DNA of 64,000 bases from the NCBI GenBank assembly GCA_050258815.1, contig JBLMZM010000361.1, forward strand, positions 1 through 64,000, written 5' to 3'. The notes under the pieces were generated by a model that saw nothing but the letters and a program-made list of their open reading frames with translations, was not told where the DNA came from and made no database searches. The DNA comes from JAAXKN01 sp050258815 (GTDB taxonomy: Bacteria > Bacteroidota > Ignavibacteria > Ignavibacteriales > SURF-24). Below, in pieces: positions 15,804 through 23,689 of the stretch. Positions within the stretch are counted from its first letter, which is position 1. The number at the start of each line of letters is the position of its first letter. The position numbers were made by a program, and so were the translations under genes.

Positions 15804-17358
15804 TTCTCAGCGTAAACTTAAATGTGCTCCCATTTCCCGGCTCACTTTCCACCCAGATCCTCCCACTGTTTCTTTCCACGAAGTCCTTGCACAATATCAG
15901 GCCGAGTCCTGTGCCCTTCTCTTTGTCTGTTCCTTCCTTTATAACATTTTCATCAATTTTGAACAGCCTTTTTATCTCTCCTTGTTCAATTCCCATACCC
16001 GTATCCGAGACCTCAACTATAACCTCCTCCGGGGTGCTGCTGTATTGCCTGACCACTACTCTTCCATGCTGGGGGGTAAATTTTATGGCGTTGGAAAGCA
16101 GGTTTCTAATGACCGTATTGATCATATTTCGGTCCGCAAACACGTTAAACTCCTCGGAAAATTCGTAATTCAGGTTAATTCTTTTTCTGGCGGCATTAAC
16201 CTGATAGATGTCAAGGATATCCCTTATCATGACGTTAAGGCAGAAACTGGCCGGAGAGAACTCCATTCTGCCCGACTGAAGTGAGGACCACTGCAGCAGA
16301 TTCTCTATAAGCTTGAAGACCCTTTTCAGGGAATTATAAATGCGGTGGGAGAAGTCCCTCACCTCTTCCTTGCTCAGCTCATCAATATTATGGCTCAGAT
16401 ATTCGGTAAAGCCAAGCAGTGCCGAAAAAGGGCTTCGCAGGTCATGTGCAACAATAGAGAAGAATTTATCCTTGCTGGCATTCAGTTCATGCAGGTTCTT
16501 GTTTAATGAGGCCAGTTCCTTTGCATTATTCTCGAGAGCTTCCTTATTAAGGCGCAGTTCCTCGGCATACCTGCGGATCTGTTCTTCGGCTTTTTTGCGT
16601 TCGTCGATGTCCTCAATTATGGATATAAAATATTTAGGCGTTCCGCTCGCATCGCGGACAAGTGAAACCGTGAGGTCCGTCCATATTACCGCGCCATCCC
16701 TGCGGATGTAGCGTTTTTCCATGGAGTAGGTTCTTATCTCACCTTCGATAATTTTCTTTATATTCTCCAGATCGGGGGGCAGGTCCTCCGGAAAAGTCAT
16801 GCTCTGAAAATCCAGGCTGAGCATTTCTTCGGGTGAGTATCCGGTAATATCGCATATTCTCTGGTTTACCTTGACCCATCTGCCGTCCAGTGCAACGTGT
16901 GCAATGCCAACGGCTGCCTGTTCAAACGTAGCTTTTAACTGCGATTCCCTCTCAAGCAGGGCCTCTTCGATGCGTTTTCTTTCAATTGCATAGCGCAGCG
17001 AGTGTTCCAGCAGGCCGGCATCTATTTTCCCCTTTACCAGATAATCCTGTGCTCCTGCCTGAATGGCTTTAACGGCTACCTGTTTATCGTTTAGACCCGT
17101 CATGACAACTATAGGCACTCCGGCAGTCTGTTCGTGTACCTTGTAAAAGGTATCAATGCCGAAGCTGTCGGGGAGCCCGAGATCCAGCAGTACAGCGCTG
17201 ATGCTGTTCTGCTTCAGGCGTTCCAGTCCTTTGGAAAGCCTGGTGACGTGTTCAATTTCAATATTAACTTCTTCAATTTCGCCAATCATATCCTCAATCA
17301 GGGCGGCATCACCAGGATTATCCTCAATAATGAGTAATTTAATATATTCTTTGTCCAT
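15793..17358 (-). CDS. hybrid: response receiver + PAS + histidine kinase
   Basis: A 521-residue cytoplasmic protein without a signal peptide. Residues 5-125 are a receiver domain with Asp59 (VLLDLGLP) and Lys109. Residues about 138-255 are a PAS domain with its PAC end (RYIRRDGAVIWTDLT, YFISIIEDIDERKKAE). A coiled coil leads to the kinase, with His305 in FFSIVAHDLRSPF, NAIKF, DTGMGI and GTGLGLILC. With the receiver at the front, the kinase is probably switched by another kinase and senses a small molecule or redox state through PAS. Its start codon overlaps the stop of the single-domain receiver gene by one base, so the two work as a pair. Confidence 0.9.
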   Translation of the reverse strand: MDKEYIKLLIIEDNPGDAALIEDMIGEIEEVNIEIEHVTRLSKGLERLKQNSISAVLLDLGLPDSFGIDTFYKVHEQTAGVPIVVMTGLNDKQVAVKAIQAGAQDYLVKGKIDAGLLEHSLRYAIERKRIEEALLERESQLKATFEQAAVGIAHVALDGRWVKVNQRICDITGYSPEEMLSLDFQSMTFPEDLPPDLENIKKIIEGEIRTYSMEKRYIRRDGAVIWTDLTVSLVRDASGTPKYFISIIEDIDERKKAEEQIRRYAEELRLNKEALENNAKELASLNKNLHELNASKDKFFSIVAHDLRSPFSALLGFTEYLSHNIDELSKEEVRDFSHRIYNSLKRVFKLIENLLQWSSLQSGRMEFSPASFCLNVMIRDILDIYQVNAARKRINLNYEFSEEFNVFADRNMINTVIRNLLSNAIKFTPQHGRVVVRQYSSTPEEVIVEVSDTGMGIEQGEIKRLFKIDENVIKEGTDKEKGTGLGLILCKDFVERNSGRIWVESEPGNGSTFKFTLRKGS

Positions 17359-17810
17359 TACTTTCCCATACTAGGGAGCTTTACAATTGAAAACCAAAAA
17401 TTTTCAATTGAATTGATTACATCGATAAAATGTTCGAAATCCACGGGTTTTGTTATATAACAATTGGCGTTTAGTTTATAGCTTGTAATTACGTCCTGTT
17501 CAGCCTGTGAGGAAGTAAGTATTACGACGGGTATTACCTTCAGCTTTTCGTCTGCTTTTATCTCGGCCAGCACCTCCTTGCCATTCTTTTTGGGCAGATT
17601 CATGTCAAGCAGTATTAAATCCGGGACCGGTGCGTCCTTATATTTTCCGCTACGGCGCAAAAATTCGAGGGCTTCAATGCCGTTCTTTGTAACGCTCAGG
17701 TTGTTATGGATCTTCCCTTCAAAGAGAGCCTCCTTAATGAGAACAATATCCCCATTGTTATCTTCTACTAGCAATATTTCCACCGGGGGAACGGCTATTT
17801 GATTATTCAT
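17358..17810 (-). CDS. single-domain response regulator (Rcp1-like)
   Basis: A 150-residue receiver domain with no output domain. Acidic pocket ED (16-17), phosphorylated Asp69 in LILLDMNLPKKNG, Thr in VVILTSS and the KPVD lysine are all present. The KKNG stretch and the slightly long loop before Asp69 are typical of Rcp1-type receivers that work with phytochrome-like or PAS kinases. It is the first gene of the pair; the hybrid kinase follows with a one-base overlap (ATG inside TAATG), so it probably relays phosphate with that kinase. No DNA-binding partner is nearby. Confidence 0.88.
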   Translation of the reverse strand: MNNQIAVPPVEILLVEDNNGDIVLIKEALFEGKIHNNLSVTKNGIEALEFLRRSGKYKDAPVPDLILLDMNLPKKNGKEVLAEIKADEKLKVIPVVILTSSQAEQDVITSYKLNANCYITKPVDFEHFIDVINSIENFWFSIVKLPSMGK

Positions 17811-18442
17811 ATAAAATTTTCCTTAATCCATAGAGCCACTTTAATGTTTTAATAATTCAGCACGATGCTGTAACCATTCAGATAATTCCACTGCGTTATT
17901 CTTAATTATACAACGATCCGGAACTACCCGGTAAATCTGTATGTTATCCAGATGAATTTGATGGCATGAGTAAAATAATATATGCCGTCCGATTCATATT
18001 ATAACTATAATATACAATAATTGGGCTGCCCTAATAAAGAGTAAAAACTTATCCTAAAAGGAGGGAAGAGGGTATGGGTCACGCTGTTATCAGATCAAAC
18101 TTGAGGGCAAAAATTTTGCCACAGCAAATAAAAAGAGATACAATTCTCCGTAATTGCCAATCTGTACCTGTTAATCAGCAGAATACCATAATAGCTAAAC
18201 AGTAAAATATCCGCCATTTCATCGTTTTTCCTGAAAATCCATTCTGACCGGCTCCATTTGCACCGCTAATAGGGCAAGCATAAATGCGTGCGGGGCGTAT
18301 TCCGGGGGAAGTGGATAAAAATATGGACTAAAAGGCCTATAAACTAATTCCCAATTAATCCGAATATTCCAAAAACGCAGAGATAGCAATAAGCAGAAGA
18401 TAAGTAGACAGTTTGAAGTAAAAATGAATTGGAGTTGAGTAA
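17811..18442. other. 632-base intergenic region upstream of the prkA operon
   Basis: Two divergent transcripts start from here (response regulator leftwards, prkA rightwards). It is AT-rich, with a palindrome GGCAAAA-A-TTTTGCC at 18106-18120. An open frame on the minus strand (18219-18452) lacks a ribosome site and overlaps the prkA start, so I do not call it. The length suits a strongly regulated promoter; I cannot point to a definite sigma site. Confidence 0.45.
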
Positions 18443-20506
18443 ATGCGAGCACGTATTCAAAATCTTGATTTGTATCTGGATGAATTAAAAGGGGGACAGC
18501 ATAGATTTGAAAATGTTTTTGAATCGATTGCCAGGATGCTGTTTGATGATCCTAAACAGATACAGCCGATTGTGGTAAACGGAAAGAATACCTACGATTT
18601 TTTAAAGTTCAGGACCGGAAAGAAGCACATTATTGGGATGTTCGATGTATTGAACAAATTTATAGCCTTTATTAAAGATGCAGCTGAGGAAGGTGAAAGC
18701 AAGGAAATGGCATTCGTTCTGGTTGGTGAGCCTGGCAACGGAAAAACCTATTTTGTGGATTATTTATCGGCCATGTACCGCGATTTTGTTAATGTCCCTG
18801 AAAATCGCAAATATACCTTCAGGTTCAGGATACCGAAAGAGATGGAAGGCTACGGAAACATCAGGGAAATTGAATCACAGACATATGAGGACCCCGTCAT
18901 ACTGGCAATGAACCTGTACTGCAACAAGGAAGAAAGCATGGAAATGCTTTTAAGCAAGGGTTTCAGTACCAGCGAGGTTGAGAATTATTATAAGAATTTC
19001 AGACCACTTGGTGCCGACAGTGAGTTCATACTGAACGACCTGAAGTCTTACTTTGACGAAGACATTGAACGCGTAAAAGAGTGCATAGAAATTGTTCAGG
19101 TGCCAATCAGCGAGACCATGGGCACCATTACGGGTAAATATCCGGCCAAGGACAAAATCACCAGTTCGGGTGTTGATCTGGTGGGTGAGGAGAGCATACA
19201 AAGGCTGCTGCATATAACCAATACAAACAATCCTTACCGTTTTGACCTCAGAAGGGGTGCACTTGCGCGTGTTGGCGGCGGCGGAATTCACTTTGCAGAC
19301 GAAATCTTCAAAAACAAGACCGATCTGATGAAAATCTACCTGGGTGTGGTACAGAACCGGGTGATTGAAATTGACGCCTTTAAGTGGCCCATCGATACAT
19401 TTATCATTGCCACAAGCAATAACTCGGATGTTCAGAACTACAGGACAAACGGCGAGGAAAAACCTATAATTGACCGTTGCAAGTTCTGCTATGTAGCCCA
19501 TAACACGGATTATAAACTGCAGCAAAACCTGACCCGCTATGCACTGGGCAGCAGCGATAAGACCACCTTCTCGGGTGAAAAACTGCACATAGATCCGAAC
19601 CTGATATATGTCATGTCGACAACTGTTACGCTCAGCAGACTGCCAAGAGCGGATGACAAGCTTACTCCTGTCGAAATGATGAAGCTTGCAGCAGGTGAAG
19701 TCGCGGGCGAAAAGAGCGTGAAAGCCCTGGCTGAAATTGTTGAGGACCTGGAGCATGAACCCGATATTACCAAACGTTTTGGGCAGAAGGGCCTGGGACA
19801 GCGCGATCTGGCCAGAATGATAAATACGCAGAGAGGATATTCCGAGACCAACGAAGGCAAATGCATGTTCGGTGAGGACGCCTTTAAGGCGACCGAAGAG
19901 GTGATACTTGATTATATACAGGACACCAACGAACGTTCAAAATACTTTGAGGACCTGAAAATTGCAAAGAGCCTCTACCGCAAGCGCATCAGAACGGAAA
20001 TGTTCAACGCCTTTATGGATGAGCCTACGGCAATCAAAAAAGACGTGCTGATGTACGTCAATATGATAGTTGGAATGGGACGCTCGGATCTGGGAACGGA
20101 TAAAATAATCACTTACAGGGATCCTCAGACCAGCAAGATGCAGCCAATAAAAATTGACGAGCGCTTTGTAAATGCAGTTGAAAATGAGCTGGAAATGAAG
20201 ACCAGGGAGCAGAAAGAATCCTTCCGCGGACAGATCAGAAAGATCTATGCCCAGAGACTGCAGACGGATAAGAATTATGATTTCATGGACAATGTCGATC
20301 TTGTCAAGGCTGTAACCGATACCAGGCTTAATTCCGATATTGCCTCGGCAGGAGGTTTGGTCGGAGCTCTTGCCAACAGGACCAATGAGGACAATGAGCG
20401 CCTGTATAACAGGATTGTTTCAACCATGATCAATAAGCTGGGATACTGCTATACTTGTGCCCAGAAAACCATAGAATTCTTCTGTACACAGGATCACCAG
20501 ACCTGA
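18443..20506 (+). CDS. prkA: PrkA/YeaG-type AAA+ serine protein kinase
   Basis: A 687-residue protein. The N-terminal two thirds is a PrkA-type AAA+ domain with Walker A GEPGNGKT (95-102) and a Walker-B-like IHFADEIFKNKTDLM near residue 280; FIIATSNNSD is the sensor-1 strand. The C-terminal part (from about 560) is the PrkA kinase-like domain. E. coli YeaG, the model member, works with YeaH and is needed for adaptation to nitrogen starvation. GGAG lies 8 bases before the ATG. It is the first gene of a four-gene plus-strand set: YeaH follows after 101 bases, then SpoVR, then a second PrkA-like protein. Whether it phosphorylates proteins or, as reported for the Bacillus protein, has another activity, is not visible. 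Confidence 0.9.
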   Translation: MRARIQNLDLYLDELKGGQHRFENVFESIARMLFDDPKQIQPIVVNGKNTYDFLKFRTGKKHIIGMFDVLNKFIAFIKDAAEEGESKEMAFVLVGEPGNGKTYFVDYLSAMYRDFVNVPENRKYTFRFRIPKEMEGYGNIREIESQTYEDPVILAMNLYCNKEESMEMLLSKGFSTSEVENYYKNFRPLGADSEFILNDLKSYFDEDIERVKECIEIVQVPISETMGTITGKYPAKDKITSSGVDLVGEESIQRLLHITNTNNPYRFDLRRGALARVGGGGIHFADEIFKNKTDLMKIYLGVVQNRVIEIDAFKWPIDTFIIATSNNSDVQNYRTNGEEKPIIDRCKFCYVAHNTDYKLQQNLTRYALGSSDKTTFSGEKLHIDPNLIYVMSTTVTLSRLPRADDKLTPVEMMKLAAGEVAGEKSVKALAEIVEDLEHEPDITKRFGQKGLGQRDLARMINTQRGYSETNEGKCMFGEDAFKATEEVILDYIQDTNERSKYFEDLKIAKSLYRKRIRTEMFNAFMDEPTAIKKDVLMYVNMIVGMGRSDLGTDKIITYRDPQTSKMQPIKIDERFVNAVENELEMKTREQKESFRGQIRKIYAQRLQTDKNYDFMDNVDLVKAVTDTRLNSDIASAGGLVGALANRTNEDNERLYNRIVSTMINKLGYCYTCAQKTIEFFCTQDHQT

Positions 20507-20607
20507 TGAGGCAGCCTGTATAATATTGTTTGACCGGATATCTGTGTGTATGTGAAACGATGAAAACGAAATAGAAAAGTCTTACAGAAGAGCAGGGAAT
20601 TAAAGCT

Positions 20608-21984
20608 ATGAAAAGTAATAAACATCAGGCGTTGATTGAAAAGCTGAAAAAGCAGGGCCTTTCCGGGGGGCAGCTAAAGCTTATCAATGTGGAAATGGCG
20701 CATAAGGGAGATCATGGCATCCAGCCGGAAGCCCCGTATGAAGGAATTAGTAATGCACAGAAGCAGGGGCTGTACGGACATAATGATGTTTCTTTTCTCT
20801 TGCAGATGAGCGTGAATGCCGGGCAGACCGCCCGGCTTTATGCACTTGATAAGCTCCTTGAGCGTGACAAGCAGCGGGAGAAGGACGGTTTTCCAAGAAA
20901 GGTAAAGTTAGGAAAACTCGTTAAACCAATTAAAGGCGGAAACGACAGGACTATCATCATTCCAACCATTTCCGAAGAAAAGCTCTATCACTGGAAAGGT
21001 GAGGCTTCAGGCGGTGAAGGACAGGGTACGGGCGGTACAGGAGAAGGAGAGGAAGGTGATGTTATTGGTGAGGAACCCTTAAGACCCGAGGATGGAAGCG
21101 GCCAGGGAGCCGGACAAGGACAAGGCGGGCAGCATGGAATGGGTGCTGATGCATATGATATCGGGCGAATTCTGACTGAACAATTCGAACTCCCGAATAT
21201 CAGGGAAAAAGGAAAGAAAACCTCTCTTACAAAATTTACCTACGACCTGACGGACAAGAACCGCGGGCAGGGACAGATACTGGATAAGAAGGCAACGCTG
21301 AAAAGGGTAATTAAAACGAATCTCGCCCTGGGAAATATTTCGGAATCAGAACCGGTGGATACATCCAGCCTTTTGATTACACCTAACGACAGGGTATACC
21401 GGATACTTTCAAAGGAAAGGGACTATGAATCACAGGCCATTGTGTTTTTTGTGCGTGACTATTCCGGATCGATGACCGGAAAGCCCACCGAAGTCGTCGT
21501 TACACAGCACATTTATATTAATAGCTGGCTGGTGTACCAGTATAAAAGACAGGTTAAGAGCAGATTCATTGTTCACGATACGGAAGCTGAAGAGGTCCCC
21601 GATTTTTATACATACTACAACAAGCAGGTAGCAGGCGGCACCGACGTGGCCTCAGCATTCAGCCTCGTCAACAAAATTGTCGAAGAGGAAAACCTCGCCA
21701 AAGATTATAACATCTACATATTCCATGGTACAGATGGCGACGACTGGGATTCAAGGGGCGAAAAAGCCCTGGAAGAATTGAAGAAAATGCTGACCTATTC
21801 GAGCAGGATCGGTATTACAATTGCCGGTGGCGGCTCGGACTATAACAATACATTTGTGGAACAATACCTGAGAAATTCCAAACTGCTGGAGGCATACCCT
21901 GACAAACTGCGCCTGGACAGCATGAAGGCTTCTGAGGCAAATGAAGAACGCATTATAAACAGCATAAAGAAATTGATACAGTGA
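20608..21984 (+). CDS. yeaH: YeaH/DUF444 protein with von Willebrand A-like domain
   Basis: A 458-residue protein of the UPF0229/YeaH family. The first 110 residues are helical and basic; residues about 130-180 are a flexible Gly/Gln/Glu-rich linker (GEGQGTGGTGEGEEG); the C-terminal 190 residues form a von Willebrand A domain with a metal-ion site DYSGSM (284-289), a threonine in GGTDVAS and an aspartate in HGTDGDD. YeaH is the usual partner of the YeaG/PrkA kinase and may be its substrate or adaptor. Its stop is followed after one base by the ATG of spoVR, so the two are translated together. Confidence 0.9.
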   Translation: MKSNKHQALIEKLKKQGLSGGQLKLINVEMAHKGDHGIQPEAPYEGISNAQKQGLYGHNDVSFLLQMSVNAGQTARLYALDKLLERDKQREKDGFPRKVKLGKLVKPIKGGNDRTIIIPTISEEKLYHWKGEASGGEGQGTGGTGEGEEGDVIGEEPLRPEDGSGQGAGQGQGGQHGMGADAYDIGRILTEQFELPNIREKGKKTSLTKFTYDLTDKNRGQGQILDKKATLKRVIKTNLALGNISESEPVDTSSLLITPNDRVYRILSKERDYESQAIVFFVRDYSGSMTGKPTEVVVTQHIYINSWLVYQYKRQVKSRFIVHDTEAEEVPDFYTYYNKQVAGGTDVASAFSLVNKIVEEENLAKDYNIYIFHGTDGDDWDSRGEKALEELKKMLTYSSRIGITIAGGGSDYNNTFVEQYLRNSKLLEAYPDKLRLDSMKASEANEERIINSIKKLIQ

Positions 21985-21985
21985 T

Positions 21986-23629
21986 ATGAAGTTAATCGAT
22001 CAGCATACAAAGAAAATAATGGAAGGCTGCAAGGAACGGGCTGCGGCTTCGGGACTTAAGTTTGACAAAGAGACCCTGGAATACATGGTTACAAATACCG
22101 ACATGATTGAACTGTCTCCCAAGAATATGATTCCTACCTTATATGATTATTGGGTGCAGGATATTCAGGTCCTGCGGGGTAAGGGCGAATATGAATATTA
22201 TCCTAATAATCCCTATGAAACAGTAATAAATACGCGCCCGGTTATATCGTTTTATAACAATAATAATCCCGACTGGCTGAACGTCATGATCTTTTATCAT
22301 GTGCTGGCTCACATCGATTTCTTTCAGAACAATAAGTTCTTTGAGCAGACGTGGAACTATGATTTTAAGGAAAAAGCCCTGACCGATAAAAGAATTATTG
22401 CCAGGCTGAGGGCTGCAAAGAAACGCCAGGTCGATTATATAATAGAGTTCGCCAGGGGAATTGATAACCTGGTGGGCTTTCATGAATCCTATACAAACAG
22501 GGAGGACGAGAGTCAGTTCCAGTTTCCCGAAAAGGTGGAATTCTATTTCAGCCGGTTCCTGCAGGGAATTAAAAAGGCCGGATTGCACGAGTTCCTTGAA
22601 GAGGTGGAGCGGTATAACAAGGATTCACAACTGGAGGAAAAAGAGCACGAAGACGTTTTCCTTGCGCGCGTAAGGCAGAAATATCCTGAGTTTGACAATA
22701 TATTTAACAAGGAAAAAGAACAAAATCCTTCCAGGGACAGCCAGGATCTGATGCAGTTTCTGCTGCATGAGAGCAGCATACTCAACCATACGGACAATAA
22801 GTGGATGAAATCCATTATTGAGATAGTAAGGGAAACTTCGCTTTATTTTGCCCCCATGATCAGAACCAAAACCATGAATGAGGGCTGGGCGAGCTACTGG
22901 CATGAAAAATTGTTCCTGGATGATGACAGGATAAAAGGTCACGAAATTGCATTCGCCAAGATAAATGCGGGAGTAACTGCTCTGAGTAAGGTGGGATTGA
23001 ATCCTTATGCCATAGGCTGGAGACTCTTTATGTATATTGAAGAGATGGCAGACAAGGGAAGGATATCCTATGACTTCCGCAAGATCAGTAACCGCGAGGA
23101 AAGGAACCGCTTTGACAACAGGTCAATGAGCGGGCGCGATTTTATATTCCATGTGCGCGAGAACTACTGCGACTTTACTTTCTTCAATACATTCGTCGAT
23201 CAGGATTTTGTTGATAAGCACAAGCTTATGGTCGTGGATGAAAGGATAAACCCTCAACGCAATACCAGGGAGTATTATATAAAGAGCCGCAAGGCGAAAA
23301 ACTATAAGCAGATGCTGTTTGAAAGTCTGTACCACCCGCCCTATGTAACCTTCCGCAGGGAATCAGACAATACTCTGTACCTGAACCACGAGTTTGAGGG
23401 ACAGGAGCTCTACAGGGAGTATATACCCAATACTTTAATGGGAATAGAATACCTATGGGGAGGACCCGTAAAGCTTGAAACAACGGAGCTGGACATGGAG
23501 GCAATGAGAAAATCTTCAGGCAGGGATAGTAGTGAAATGAAGCCTGTTTTTCAGAGGGTCGTTTATACGATGAAGGACCGGAAGATCAGCAAAGAAAGGG
23601 TCCAGGCTGATGCCTCAGCATATATTTAA
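21986..23629 (+). CDS. spoVR: SpoVR-family protein
   Basis: A 547-residue protein with the full-length SpoVR pattern: HVLAHIDFFQNN near residue 110, MIRTKTMNEGWASYWHEKL near 290, NPYAIGWRLFMYIEEMAD near 335 and VRENYCDFTFFNTFVD near 385. Conserved histidines and glutamates suggest a metal-binding core, but no activity has been shown. In Bacillus it is needed for spore cortex formation; most bacteria that carry it, including E. coli (YcgB), do not sporulate, and nothing here suggests a sporulating organism. It almost always accompanies PrkA and YeaH, as here. Confidence 0.92.
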   Translation: MKLIDQHTKKIMEGCKERAAASGLKFDKETLEYMVTNTDMIELSPKNMIPTLYDYWVQDIQVLRGKGEYEYYPNNPYETVINTRPVISFYNNNNPDWLNVMIFYHVLAHIDFFQNNKFFEQTWNYDFKEKALTDKRIIARLRAAKKRQVDYIIEFARGIDNLVGFHESYTNREDESQFQFPEKVEFYFSRFLQGIKKAGLHEFLEEVERYNKDSQLEEKEHEDVFLARVRQKYPEFDNIFNKEKEQNPSRDSQDLMQFLLHESSILNHTDNKWMKSIIEIVRETSLYFAPMIRTKTMNEGWASYWHEKLFLDDDRIKGHEIAFAKINAGVTALSKVGLNPYAIGWRLFMYIEEMADKGRISYDFRKISNREERNRFDNRSMSGRDFIFHVRENYCDFTFFNTFVDQDFVDKHKLMVVDERINPQRNTREYYIKSRKAKNYKQMLFESLYHPPYVTFRRESDNTLYLNHEFEGQELYREYIPNTLMGIEYLWGGPVKLETTELDMEAMRKSSGRDSSEMKPVFQRVVYTMKDRKISKERVQADASAYI

Positions 23630-23689
23630 GGATTTATAAATACTGACTATATTTTTTGAAAAGTTTAGATTGAAAAGGTTTGGGATAAG

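Noticed and set aside
18219..18452. 77-codon minus-strand frame before prkA
   Set aside because: It overlaps the prkA start, lacks a start signal, and has no family resemblance.
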